Origin: Desulfobacterales bacterium
GTDB lineage: Bacteria; Desulfobacterota; Desulfobacteria; Desulfobacterales; JAHDSC01
Direction of reading: 5' to 3'
Assembly: GCA_018432925.1 (NCBI GenBank)
Contig: JAHDSC010000047.1
Location: 1-37,198 of the forward strand
Length of the DNA: 37,198 nt
Below, one piece after another: positions 1-8,555 of the stretch. Positions within the stretch are counted from its first letter, which is position 1, and the number at the start of each line of letters is the position of its first letter. The position numbers were made by a program, and so were the translations under genes. The notes under the pieces are model-generated. The model was not told the DNA's origin. It worked only from the letters and a program-made list of their open reading frames with translations, and did no database searches.

Positions 1-1116
1 AACCGATTCCGCGATGATTCCCAGGTGAAGCTTTGTGGCTGCCAGCGACTGCTGAAGGTCGTCGTGCAGAATTTCAGCCAGTCTCTGTCGTTCACGCTCC
101 TCGGCTTCGGAAAGCTGGTGCGCGAGCGAGCGAAGTTGCCTTGTCTGTTCCTCCAGGTTTTTTAAAGCCGCCTGCCGCTTTGTAACGTCTTGCAGGTTCA
201 GCACTAAAAACTGCACCTCACCGGATTTGTCCATTAGCGGCGTTAGCTGCCAGTCCCAATAACTCTCCCCTCGCTCGGGATTGCAGGCGTATGTAAACGG
301 CTTGGATAAGGCACGGTACGGCTGCTTTGTTTGAACCACCCGGCTGAAGATCATATGGTTTTCCGGATCGGGGTACAGGTTGAAATGATTGATTCCTCGA
401 AAGTCCCTTGGGGGCCTTCCCTCAATTCCGGCGTAGGCGTCGTTGACCCGGATGAAGTTGAAGTCACGGTCCATAAAAGCAAGGGGCGTGATTGTGTGCC
501 GGAAGAATCCATCCAGAGTGCGCTGACGTTCCCGGAGCTTCTGCACCGCTAATTTTCGCCTGGCCACCTCGCCCTGAAGAACGGTGACGGTATTGGCCAG
601 TTCTTCCGTCCGCCGGGTGACTTTTTCCTCCAGTTGCTCGTTCAGTTGTTGAAGTTCTCCTTCGATCCGATTTCGTTGGGTAATATCCCGTATCGTCAGA
701 ACCGCCAGAATAATTTTTTCATTCGTATCTTTTACCGGCATGCCGCTGTAAAAAAGAATCCGATCATTCTTGGTTCGCTTGTTGCGGAGACGCCCTTCCC
801 ACTCCAAGATCGTTTCACCGTCCACCACGCGTCGAAGAGGCCAACGTTCCGGGGGGAGAAGATCACCGGACATATCGTATAATTCACAGATATCCATGAA
901 CTCAGGCAAGCACCACCGGATTTCGTGGGAAGACTTCATATCGTGGAGCCGCATGGCCGCGGAATTCATTTGCAGAATTCCGCCTTGGGCATCAAAGATA
1001 ATGACGCCTTCCACAAGGCTGTCGAGAATGGCCTTGAACTGGGAAAAATCAAGTTCCGCATCGGCTGACAGATTACCGACGCGCTGCGGGATTGCCTTCA
1101 ACCGGTTGCCCGTCAT
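1..1116 (-). CDS. PAS-PAS sensor histidine kinase, HisKA_3 (NarL-type) class, 3' end outside window
   Basis: Membrane-free sensor kinase of a NarL/LuxR-type two-component system; the part in the window encodes about 372 residues and runs off the left edge in frame. ATG at 1116 begins MTGNRLKAIPQRVG. A first PAS domain spans about residues 20-135, followed by a helical, probably coiled-coil linker (QQLNEQLEEKVTRRTEELAN) and a second PAS domain at about 195-315. After another coiled coil comes the HisKA_3 dimerisation box ERERQRLAEILHDDLQQ, with the phospho-accepting His at about residue 351. The HATPase domain would follow outside the window. No transmembrane segment is visible, so a cytoplasmic signal is likely; the signal itself cannot be read. 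The cognate regulator is not seen here. Domain identity is confident. Confidence 0.9.
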   Translation of the reverse strand, partial: MTGNRLKAIPQRVGNLSADAELDFSQFKAILDSLVEGVIIFDAQGGILQMNSAAMRLHDMKSSHEIRWCLPEFMDICELYDMSGDLLPPERWPLRRVVDGETILEWEGRLRNKRTKNDRILFYSGMPVKDTNEKIILAVLTIRDITQRNRIEGELQQLNEQLEEKVTRRTEELANTVTVLQGEVARRKLAVQKLRERQRTLDGFFRHTITPLAFMDRDFNFIRVNDAYAGIEGRPPRDFRGINHFNLYPDPENHMIFSRVVQTKQPYRALSKPFTYACNPERGESYWDWQLTPLMDKSGEVQFLVLNLQDVTKRQAALKNLEEQTRQLRSLAHQLSEAEERERQRLAEILHDDLQQSLAATKLHLGIIAESV

Positions 1117-1637
1117 AACACGGCTCCTTCAACAAGTTGGAATTCCTTATTATAATAGGCAATTAAAAATAAAGGGCGTTTTATGCATCAAATCCGATCA
1201 AAAATAAGAGACCTTTGCATAACGCCCTCTTGCGCCTGATTTCTGCGTCATGCTCATATTTTAATTCTCTAAATATTCAATTCAGTTGCGTGGTTCAAAT
1301 GATCACTTTTCTTGAACCTGAACGAAATCGAGTATTTTTCAAAGGTCTCGCTCTACATAATGCCAATGGGGTGCGGCTGTTCAGAAAGGATCGCTTGCGA
1401 TTTTTGCAACATATTATTAGATGATGGAAAGTTATGTGGGTTTTTTGAATATCTGTCAAGAAAAATCATGTATGCGCGATGGAATCCGAAGGAATTACGG
1501 AAATCACCGCCGAATCATGCGAATTTCATCCCCGGGTTGAGTCCATCCTGGAGGTATTTGAAACGATGTCGTTCAACCGCTTTTCCGATTGTACCGGCCT
1601 ATGACAAGCATCGATGGAAGGTGCGGCCGACATAACC
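1117..1637. other. Intergenic region without a recognisable gene
   Basis: About 520 bp between two minus-strand genes. Plus-strand open frames here do not resemble any protein family. The stretch holds an imperfect hairpin (GGGCGTTTTATGCA at 1173 against TGCATAACGCCC at 1216) and a pair of 10-bp inverted repeats 130 bp apart. It also contains the upstream region of the sensor kinase. It may be a decayed mobile-element remnant; nothing firmer can be said. Confidence 0.4.
1208..1349. repeat. Possible MITE/IS remnant bounded by GAGACCTTTG inverted repeats
   Basis: GAGACCTTTG at 1208-1217 is the exact reverse complement of CAAAGGTCTC at 1340-1349. The 15-mer TTTTTCAAAGGTCTC that forms the right end also occurs at 29501-29515. 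No target duplication is visible and the interior has no coding potential. This could be a short non-autonomous element or a chance match. Confidence 0.25.
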
Positions 1638-2774
1638 TCAATAATACATCCACTCCAAAGCCACCCTCTTCCTCTCGGACACTTCCACTCCTTCCATTTT
1701 CAGCAACGCGCGCTTCATATTCGCCCCGCCCTGGTATTCTCCCAACTCGCCGCCCGCTCGTATCGTTCGATGGCACGGGATTACAATCGGGAATGGATTT
1801 CTCGCCAAGGCGTTTCCTACCGCCCTTGCCCCGCCTTCCAAACCCAAACTGCGAGCAATCCTTCCATACGTGCTTACCCATCCCCTCGGAATCCGATGTT
1901 CCGCCAGAAGGACCAACCGCTGAAACTCGGAACAATTGTCCAGAGCAATCCAATCCAGTTCAAACCGGATCGCTTCCCCGGAAAGAAAGGCCTGAATCCG
2001 TTCAGCCAGCTCAACAACAGGAGCGCAGGATCGCCGCACGGGATGTGGAAAAATTGCAGCCAGGCGATTATCCGGCGGGTTTTTTTCGTTCGGCAACAGG
2101 ATTTGATGCACTCTGGGCCCGGATTCGGTTTCCCGCCATACCATTCCCAACACACCGAAAGCAGAAGAAATCGAAACAAAGCAGTTATGGAATTCCATAA
2201 AGCTCCTTTTTAAAAACCGGACCCCGTGCTCCGCCGGACGGCACCGATAGCGTTTCACCAAACCGCGAGACTGCGAAGGATCTTTTTCAGGTGAAATCGA
2301 TCCGATCGGTGGATCCGCAAGCCATTGTCCGACATGGTGATGACCGGAAATAAAACGTTTCAGGCGCCGCCGAAATTTCGCCACATCCGGGCGATGCGTT
2401 ATATAGAACAAATGGGATTCGAGCCTGGAATCGCCGGCACCGAATCCGGGTATCGGAACGGCATCACACCAGCCCTTAAGGAACAGGCCGGCCCAGGCAA
2501 TCTCACGGCGTCGCGGATCATGGGAATACCAGACCTCGGTCAGCGACACAGCCGGTCGCAGATAATCAATATGCCACCGGTGAGCTTTTTCGATCCTCAA
2601 ATGACGTCCGACCCTGGCAAGTACGCCACCCGGTCCGAAGGCGCTTCCGATATAAATGTAGTATCCCTTCCTGATATTGAGTCTTCCCAGCTTTCCGACC
2701 TCGATGGACCGTTCGGACGGACATCGAAGAATTAATGCATAGGTACCGGATTCGGCTTTCAAAGGCGGATACAT
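1638..2774 (-). CDS. DUF123 (GIY-YIG-like) domain fused to O6-alkylguanine-DNA alkyltransferase
   Basis: Predicted 378-residue DNA-repair fusion. Residues about 8-150 match the DUF123 family, which is related to GIY-YIG nucleases and is often found next to or fused with endonuclease III: SGTYALIL start, RKGYYIYIGSAFGPGG, RVGRHLR and RWHIDYL. Residues about 193-375 are a full Ogt/MGMT module with the suicide methyl-acceptor site IPCHRTI (Cys334), RAVGNALARNP upstream and the GEYQGG loop downstream. An internal ATG (residue 193, position 2198) begins the Ogt part and could give a free Ogt form. A linker of about 40 residues rich in Arg/Pro joins the two. The family role of Ogt is direct removal of alkyl groups from O6-guanine; the DUF123 activity is unproven. 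The frame is continuous with no stop, so a real fusion is favoured over two genes. Confidence 0.85.
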   Translation of the reverse strand: MYPPLKAESGTYALILRCPSERSIEVGKLGRLNIRKGYYIYIGSAFGPGGVLARVGRHLRIEKAHRWHIDYLRPAVSLTEVWYSHDPRRREIAWAGLFLKGWCDAVPIPGFGAGDSRLESHLFYITHRPDVAKFRRRLKRFISGHHHVGQWLADPPIGSISPEKDPSQSRGLVKRYRCRPAEHGVRFLKRSFMEFHNCFVSISSAFGVLGMVWRETESGPRVHQILLPNEKNPPDNRLAAIFPHPVRRSCAPVVELAERIQAFLSGEAIRFELDWIALDNCSEFQRLVLLAEHRIPRGWVSTYGRIARSLGLEGGARAVGNALARNPFPIVIPCHRTIRAGGELGEYQGGANMKRALLKMEGVEVSERKRVALEWMYY

Positions 2775-3219
2775 ATGTTCCCGGAAAAGAAGGTTTCTAT
2801 TCGGGCAATTTCGCCGGTTTTTTCAATACGATCCATTTAGCCCGGTTGGGATTCAAAATCAAGAGCCGCGAGCCATTCCGATCATGGAATCATTCCATGG
2901 CATTTTCAAATAAATACCGGACCCGAACCGTGCGGTTGCATAACATCATTACATTTCAAGGAAGCGGTCTTCCGGCGGACAATTGAAAAAATGAAAAATT
3001 CCTGTGAAGGGATTTCTTTTTTTGTTATTTTGTAATAAGGATTTTTTTGTTAGAAGAAAAACGATTAAAAATAAAATCGATTCCGATTTCATCATGTAAG
3101 TGAAATTTTACGCTTTTTTTGGATCCTTTTTCAATTTTGTTCCGTAGCGGAAACGTTGCCTTTAGTTTACATGTGGAAGCCGCGCCTTGCGGACAAAATA
3201 CCCAAAAAAGGAATGCATC
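2775..3219. promoter_or_regulatory. Divergent intergenic region, A+T-rich
   Basis: About 445 bp separate the minus-strand DUF123-Ogt gene from the plus-strand radical SAM gene. Positions 2985-3130 are strikingly A+T-rich with runs of A and T and should hold the promoter of the radical SAM gene. No convincing -35/-10 pair, operator palindrome or small gene was identified. Confidence 0.4.
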
Positions 3220-4161
3220 ATGACGTGTTTCGAACCGTCTTACATTGAAACGTTCCGGATGGGATTGCTCCGGGATAAGGTTGATAAAGCCCGCGAAATG
3301 TTACGATCCTGTACCCTGTGCCCGAGAGAATGCCGGGTGGATCGGCTATCCGACCGACGGGGGATTTGCAGAACCGGCAAAAACGCCCCCCTTCATTGCT
3401 ATAAGACGCATCTTGGTGATGAGCCCTCTCTGGTCGGCAAGGCGGGATCGGGCGCATTCTTTTTCACCCAGTGCAATCTCCTTTGCATTTTTTGCATGAA
3501 TTACGAGATGAGCCATGACGGTCATGGGAGAGAGATTTCAGACGCGGAAATGGCCGATATGATGCTAACCCTGCAGAACTTGGGATGCCTGAATATACAC
3601 TTTATCACCCCCACCCATGTCATGCCCCAAATTCTTTCCGCCCTTGAAATCGCTGTCGGAAAAGGTTTGAGAATACCCCTCGTCTACAATTCCAGCGGTT
3701 ATGAAAACGTCGAAGCTCTCCGCCTCCTTGAAGGAGTCATCGATATCTATATGCCGGATTTTAAATTCTGGGATCCGGATGTGTCGGAAAAACTGTGCCG
3801 GGCTCGAGATTATCCGGAAAAGGCTCGAAAGGCCATTTTGGAAATGCATCGGCAGGTCGGGGATCTGGTCATCGACGAATCCTCGGGAATGGCACGGCGC
3901 GGACTTTTGCTCAGGCATCTGCTGATGCCCTGCGGGATGGCAGGCACACGGGATATCATGAGATTCGTTGCCCGGGAAATATCGCCGAATACCTATGTGA
4001 ACATCATGCCCCAGTTCAAGCCCCTCGGCCGATCTCACAAGATCAAGGAACTGCTGCAACCGATTTCAGAAGAAGAGTATGCCGAGGCGTTACGGGCCGC
4101 AAGAGAAGAAGGCATCGAACGAATCGAGAAAAGGCCCGGACTCGTTTTCATGGGCTTCTGA
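3220..4161 (+). CDS. PflA-like radical SAM protein (COG1313 type)
   Basis: Radical SAM protein of about 313 residues in the group annotated as pyruvate-formate-lyase activating enzyme-like (COG1313). The start at 3220 (MTCFEPSYIETF) is chosen over the upstream in-frame TTG at 3187 because AAAAAAGGA lies just ahead of it. The N-terminal CTLCPRECRVDR...GICR cysteine set probably binds an extra cluster or metal. The radical SAM CxxxCxxC motif is CNLLCIFC in the segment FFFTQCNLLCIFCMNYEMS. Downstream come HFITPTHVMPQI and VYNSSGYENVEAL, typical of this family. The substrate is unknown; members are thought to install glycyl radicals or modify proteins, but no glycyl-radical enzyme is adjacent. 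Monocistronic by position. Family assignment is firm, function is not. Confidence 0.88.
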   Translation: MTCFEPSYIETFRMGLLRDKVDKAREMLRSCTLCPRECRVDRLSDRRGICRTGKNAPLHCYKTHLGDEPSLVGKAGSGAFFFTQCNLLCIFCMNYEMSHDGHGREISDAEMADMMLTLQNLGCLNIHFITPTHVMPQILSALEIAVGKGLRIPLVYNSSGYENVEALRLLEGVIDIYMPDFKFWDPDVSEKLCRARDYPEKARKAILEMHRQVGDLVIDESSGMARRGLLLRHLLMPCGMAGTRDIMRFVAREISPNTYVNIMPQFKPLGRSHKIKELLQPISEEEYAEALRAAREEGIERIEKRPGLVFMGF

Positions 4162-4187
4162 GGTAACCCGCCTGCAAACGAATAAAA

Positions 4188-4306
4188 GATCCCCGTTGGA
4201 AGCAGCGGGGAATCTTCTACGGTGATGATTTCGGGTCGATCTTCGGATTCGCTTGCCGGCCTCCGCGGTAAACCGAAGGAAATACAATCGCTGCCGCAAT
4301 TCCAAT
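4188..4306. repeat. Diverged intergenic repeat, copy A
   Basis: About 119 bp that align along their length, with substitutions, to 21258-21372. The element begins with a hairpin (CCCCGTTG, GAAG loop, CAGCGGGG), continues with a shared stretch resembling ATCTTCTACGGTGATG and TCGATCTTCGGATTCGC, and ends near CGCTGCCGCAATTCCAA. It lies between the convergent radical SAM and DUF4340 genes, so the hairpin may also serve as a transcription end. Confidence 0.55.
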
Positions 4307-4311
4307 CGGTT

Positions 4312-5256
4312 TTATTTTTTCTCCTTTTTTATCAACTCCTCCACGTTTTTTTTCAACTCGTTCACCGGATACTCGGCAAGCAGAAAAGGATAATCATTTT
4401 CTGAAGAAACGGCGGGATACAGGGCGCCATATTTGTCGGTCCGGGCAAGTATGGAAAGAAAATATTCCTTGGAACCCTTCAGGACAATGTTGTAAACCGG
4501 CTCCCTGAAATCGTCTTTTTTCCGGTCGGCAATATATTCTTCGCACTTCATCCCGGACAGTAAGGAAAAAAGACGCTTCAATCCGGACGCTTCCACCTCC
4601 TTTCCCCCACTCGTCAGCCAGACCGGCTCCGCGCCGGAAACCCGGGAGGAGTCGGCCGCAGAAATTTCTTTTCGTCCGACCGTGATGGTTTCCTCATCCA
4701 TCAACACGTTGATTTCCCTGATGTCGTCCGGATCGAAAGCCAAAACGGTCATGTCCCGGAACTTATGGACGGTCTGGTCAAACTCCCGTCGGAAATCACC
4801 GAGGGCATGATAGACATTTGGGTCTCCGGCCAGTTTAATAAAGGTGTGTCGATAGGTGCCCGCCGGTTTTCCGATATCGAAATCACGACTCAACGTGTTT
4901 CCCATCCAGGCTTTAACGGTAATTTTTTTGTCTTCGTTTAAATCATACCGGATATAGTTTTTTGATTCGGAAACCAGGGCGGTCAGAGTCAGTTTCTTGA
5001 TCGTATTCAGCATATTCCGGACTTTACCCGGATCGGCGGGATAGGCCTCGGGATCGATATACCATTGCTCGCCTTCCTTTTTTAAGACAATGGGTTGGCC
5101 CGTTTTGAAGATTTCGATCCGGGATATGCGTTTTTCGGTGATATCGGGTAGTCCCGGCAGTTGATAATGAGTCCGGTCGGAGTCTCGAATTGCCAGATAA
5201 AGTATCAAACCGATAATGACGGCAACCAGTAGGATCGATTCTTTTTTCCTTTTCAT
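4312..5256 (-). CDS. DUF4340 domain protein, partner of a Gld-type ABC exporter
   Basis: Protein of 314 residues with one N-terminal membrane anchor (SILLVAVIIGLILYLAI, residues about 7-23) after a Lys-rich start, and a periplasmic DUF4340 domain containing IEIFKTGQPIVLKKEGEQW and related beta repeats. DUF4340 proteins in proteobacteria are regularly the last gene of an operon with GldA/GldF-like ABC subunits and a GldG-like protein, exactly the order seen here. The ATG at 5256 has GAGGAAATAAG just upstream. It probably acts with the transporter at the inner membrane; the substrate is unknown. About 378 bp separate it from the GldG-like gene, an unusually wide gap for this operon. Confidence 0.85.
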   Translation of the reverse strand: MKRKKESILLVAVIIGLILYLAIRDSDRTHYQLPGLPDITEKRISRIEIFKTGQPIVLKKEGEQWYIDPEAYPADPGKVRNMLNTIKKLTLTALVSESKNYIRYDLNEDKKITVKAWMGNTLSRDFDIGKPAGTYRHTFIKLAGDPNVYHALGDFRREFDQTVHKFRDMTVLAFDPDDIREINVLMDEETITVGRKEISAADSSRVSGAEPVWLTSGGKEVEASGLKRLFSLLSGMKCEEYIADRKKDDFREPVYNIVLKGSKEYFLSILARTDKYGALYPAVSSENDYPFLLAEYPVNELKKNVEELIKKEKK

Positions 5257-5321
5257 CTTATTTCCTCATCATTTAAAAACTCAAGCTCCCGCCCGTCTTT
5301 TATTTTAAAAGAGAAACGTTA

Positions 5322-5540
5322 TCAGCCGCATGTCGAAGGAAATTTTGAGGGACAAGGTACGTTCATGGGAGTTTCGATAACGGCACACATGACCTTATGA
5401 ATGACGGTTGATCTCCATGTAAATTCTTCATGCGCTGAAAACACCAACCGGGTGCCCGGCCGAGGGGCTTGCCGCCGGATCCCGGCAAACCGCTTCGGTG
5501 TCGCGATTCGTCCCCTGAAAATTTGATTCAACGTCGGCAT
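5322..5540 (-). CDS. Possible small ORF between gldG-like and DUF4340 genes
   Basis: A 72-codon minus-strand frame (MPTLNQIFRGRIATPKRF start) fills most of the 378-bp gap inside the ABC operon. A GGAG sequence lies about 9 bases ahead of the ATG. The product is basic (many Arg) with no recognised domain, signal peptide or membrane segment. It could be a genuine small operon gene or a decayed fragment. Nothing in the sequence decides between them. Confidence 0.25.
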   Translation of the reverse strand: MPTLNQIFRGRIATPKRFAGIRRQAPRPGTRLVFSAHEEFTWRSTVIHKVMCAVIETPMNVPCPSKFPSTCG

Positions 5541-5634
5541 GATCGATACTCCGAAAAAATCGGGGGGAGAGGAACTTGAGTGAATAAATCACAGCCGGTT
5601 GAACGTTATCGAAACTCGATCAGAAGCGATCTGA

Positions 5635-7839
5635 TTACTTTTGAAATATTTCCTGAATCCGTTTCTTCCGTGAATGACGGCGAACCCATACAAGGCAGCC
5701 GAACAGAACCACCAACAGCGGCAACACCACGATGTTAAAAACTTTTGTAAAGGTATGGGTAAAGGGTCCCCTGTCATATAACGGATTGAAACGCTGTTCC
5801 TTGCTTCGCATCACCGCAATTTCTTCCCGGTTGTTCAGGGCATCCAGAACGTTCATGATAAACATATCATTCGGACTCTGGCCTTCCGGGTCCAATACGT
5901 TATCCCTGAGCATCTCGGAGGATGCCATCAGGAAAATCCTGCTTGATACACCTTTTTCCATAAAACCGCCGGTTCCTTCAATTTTCGACAGATCCGCTTC
6001 CTCCTTCCCGGCAACCGTCTTTTCCCGTTTCACTTCCGCATTCGCATCATCGGAATCGGGTTTACCGGACGTTTTCTCCGGCATGGGTTTTCCCGAAAAG
6101 AAGCTGGGGAATTCCCCTTCCAAGAGATAGGCCAACGGAAAGCTTTCCTTCTCTGTTTCAGACGCAGGCGGGTGTATGTACAAAGGATTGAGGTTGATCC
6201 GGCTCCTCATTTCCCAGGATTTCTCCGATGAGGAAAACAACCGGAAAGCCTTCAGGCGATTCTCTGCAATCCGTTTTTCATCCAATTCCAGAGGGGATAT
6301 TTTAACAGCGATCAATCCCTTGATGTTTTTCATGAAACCGAGATCCTGGTTGATCTTCTCATTCTTGATGATCGGGGCGAAATAGATCGGTCTTTCACCG
6401 CCTCCCAGCTGCCTCGGTAGTTTTTGCTTATGGCAGTTTTCATCCATGACAAACGATTTTTTGATCCGGATGCCGTAATGATCCAACAATTTTTCAAGAC
6501 CCGTATCCAGTGGCTGATAAACCGGTTCCCCGCTGAATCCGTAAGAGGCCTGATTTTCAGGCATGCTTTCACGGAAGACGTCCAGAAAAATGGCCAGGTT
6601 GATCCCCTTCATTAATGCCTGATCGATCTGGTACAATTCGTAATCGCTGAATTGTTCGGTCGGCCGGGCAATCACCAGGCAGTTAATGCCTTCAGGAATA
6701 AGACCGTCTCGAAGGTTCACCGGCTGAAGCGAGTAGTTATCGGCGACAAGGGTTGTAAAGCTCGACAACATGTCCGGGTTTTGTTCTCCCATCGGAGAAA
6801 AGTCTGCAATATTCAATGTGCCGTAGTCCGCCAGGTATCCCAGGTCTTCATTGATATCGATGAGCGTTTCCAAATGGTCGCTGATCATCTCCTCCAGTTG
6901 ACCGATTTCAACCAGATTGTACTGCGTTCCGATGATCGGTATTCGGAGGACATTCAAAAGCGGCACCTCCCTGCGTTTGTCTCCGTATTCCATCACCAGG
7001 CCGATGACACCGCTGCCTGCCCGGACTTTTTCACCAGCAAGCGCAGGCCACTTCAAGGTCATCAGGTTATATCTTTCCAACTCGTTTCCGGAAACCGGAT
7101 CATTCGAAGGATCCACATAAGTGTATTGGAGTTTCCCGTACATTTTTTTATTCAGGGCTTCAATGATATCGGCTATTTTTTCCGGATAATCGGAAAGCTC
7201 ATCCAGATTCATGAACGACGCCACGGACTGCAAGGAAGAAGAAAGAAACAGTTGGATTCGGATTTTCTCCCGCAGGCGGAGAAGCGCGCTGATTTTGTTA
7301 TTCAACTTCTGAACGGCCGTCGTGATTTTGTATTCCAGGCCGTCTGTGGTGGTAATGGTAGAGATCCGTTCGATCATATCGCCATGAATCAGCACCAGAC
7401 CCATATACGCATTTTTGAATTTGATCTCATCCTTTTCCACCACTTGAATCTGAACCGGATGGATCCCGTAATTGTTTGCCAGTTCCCGGTTTTCTCCGGC
7501 CTCTTCCGAAATCCCCTCCGCCTCGGGGCTGACATCGTGGAACCGGTAGTTAAAATATCGATTCCCATGGATGGCATATTCTTCCAGCAAATCGCGAAGA
7601 TAGCGCTCCGTGTTGTTATGCGGCGCCGGAAGATTTTTCGTAAAAAACACGTCGATGGTCAGTGGTTCCGAAAGGGTGGAAACCACGTTTTTACTGGCCT
7701 TTGACAGGGTATAGATTTTGTTTCCGGTAAGATCGATCCGGAAAAACAGCGTCATGCCCGCCAGATTGATCAGCACGACGACGATCAGGTAGGTGAAGAG
7801 TTTCATGTATTTTGCGTACCTGCTGTTCATGCCCATCAT
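5635..7839 (-). CDS. GldG-like ABC-transporter auxiliary protein
   Basis: About 734 residues. The start is placed at 7839 because GGAGAGGGA lies immediately upstream; longer versions would overlap the permease gene. The N-terminal segment LFTYLIVVVLINLAGMTLFF is a membrane helix, and VFNIVVLPLLVVLFGCLVWV close to the C-terminus is another, with a large periplasmic region between. The region after the first helix (TGNKIYTLSKASKNVV, then LSEPLTIDVFFTKNLP) is typical of the GldG/ABC_transp_aux family, whose members resemble a DUF4350-type fold and accompany GldA/GldF ATPase and permease subunits. In Bacteroidetes GldG supports gliding, but deltaproteobacterial homologues have no defined role. 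A Lys/Glu-rich low-complexity stretch (about residues 620-660) lies before the last third. The gene follows the permease by 10 bp, supporting one operon. Confidence 0.85.
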   Translation of the reverse strand: MMGMNSRYAKYMKLFTYLIVVVLINLAGMTLFFRIDLTGNKIYTLSKASKNVVSTLSEPLTIDVFFTKNLPAPHNNTERYLRDLLEEYAIHGNRYFNYRFHDVSPEAEGISEEAGENRELANNYGIHPVQIQVVEKDEIKFKNAYMGLVLIHGDMIERISTITTTDGLEYKITTAVQKLNNKISALLRLREKIRIQLFLSSSLQSVASFMNLDELSDYPEKIADIIEALNKKMYGKLQYTYVDPSNDPVSGNELERYNLMTLKWPALAGEKVRAGSGVIGLVMEYGDKRREVPLLNVLRIPIIGTQYNLVEIGQLEEMISDHLETLIDINEDLGYLADYGTLNIADFSPMGEQNPDMLSSFTTLVADNYSLQPVNLRDGLIPEGINCLVIARPTEQFSDYELYQIDQALMKGINLAIFLDVFRESMPENQASYGFSGEPVYQPLDTGLEKLLDHYGIRIKKSFVMDENCHKQKLPRQLGGGERPIYFAPIIKNEKINQDLGFMKNIKGLIAVKISPLELDEKRIAENRLKAFRLFSSSEKSWEMRSRINLNPLYIHPPASETEKESFPLAYLLEGEFPSFFSGKPMPEKTSGKPDSDDANAEVKREKTVAGKEEADLSKIEGTGGFMEKGVSSRIFLMASSEMLRDNVLDPEGQSPNDMFIMNVLDALNNREEIAVMRSKEQRFNPLYDRGPFTHTFTKVFNIVVLPLLVVLFGCLVWVRRHSRKKRIQEIFQK

Positions 7840-7849
7840 TTCCCTCTCC

Positions 7850-8554
7850 TTATTCCTTTTCCCGCAGGGCCAGGTTTGCACAATAAAGGCCGATAAAAAT
7901 TATGCTGAAAAAATACAGGATGTCTCTGGAATCGATAACACCCCGGGCAATGTTCTTGAAATGGAAATCCGCACCCAGATACCCGATAAGGCCCAGAGTG
8001 GACCGGGGAAAGAAAAAGAGCATCTGATCCACAAGAGTCAGGGAAAAGCAGATGATCGCGCCGACGATAAAGGCAATGATCTGGTTGCGGGTCAAAGAGG
8101 ATGCAAAAAGCCCAACAGCCGTGAAGGCCGCGCCAAGTAAAACCGCGCCCAGGTAGCCGCCCGCAACCGGACCCCAGTCGAGCTGGCCTAAAAATGCAAT
8201 GAAAACCGGGTAAGATAACGTTGGAATGAGAGCAGCGGCGATCAATAGAACACCGGCCAAAAATTTTCCGATAACAATGTCTCGGAATGTAACGGGCAGA
8301 GTCCGTAAAATTTCATAAGAACCGATACCGAGTTCTTCGGAAAACAGCCTCATGGTAATTGCCGGAATAACAAATGAAAATGTGATCGGAAGAAGGTTGA
8401 AGAAATTTCTCAGGTCCGCCTGGTTATAGAGAAAAAAGGTGGTGAAAAAAAACCATCCCGTCACCAGAAGAAATATGGCAATCACGATATAGGCAATCGG
8501 GGATATGAAATAGTCTTTCAGTTCCTTGTTCAGTATGTGAACCACCTGCTTCAT
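7850..8554 (-). CDS. ABC-2 type transporter permease, GldF-like
   Basis: A 234-residue integral membrane protein with about six hydrophobic helices: YIVIAIFLLVTGWFFFTTFF, a pair around residues 50-60 and 95-115, GAVLLGAAFTAVGLFASSL, IIAFIVGAIICFSLTLV and DILYFFSIIFIGLYCANLAL. The start MKQVVHILNKELKDYFISPIAY is characteristic of ABC-2/GldF permeases. Its ATG lies only one base from the stop of the ATPase gene and its stop is 10 bases from the GldG-like start, so the subunits are almost certainly translated as one operon. It should form the membrane channel of the exporter in the inner membrane. Substrate unknown. Confidence 0.9.
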   Translation of the reverse strand: MKQVVHILNKELKDYFISPIAYIVIAIFLLVTGWFFFTTFFLYNQADLRNFFNLLPITFSFVIPAITMRLFSEELGIGSYEILRTLPVTFRDIVIGKFLAGVLLIAAALIPTLSYPVFIAFLGQLDWGPVAGGYLGAVLLGAAFTAVGLFASSLTRNQIIAFIVGAIICFSLTLVDQMLFFFPRSTLGLIGYLGADFHFKNIARGVIDSRDILYFFSIIFIGLYCANLALREKE

Positions 8555-8555
8555 A

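Noticed and set aside
1589-2213. Two overlapping plus-strand frames of about 200 codons
   Set aside because: Both are opposite the Ogt half of the fusion gene; Pro/Arg/Ser-rich shadow translations.
6652-7704. 350-codon plus-strand open frame
   Set aside because: It lies entirely opposite the GldG-like gene, has no domain or ribosome site, and its composition is that of an antisense shadow.
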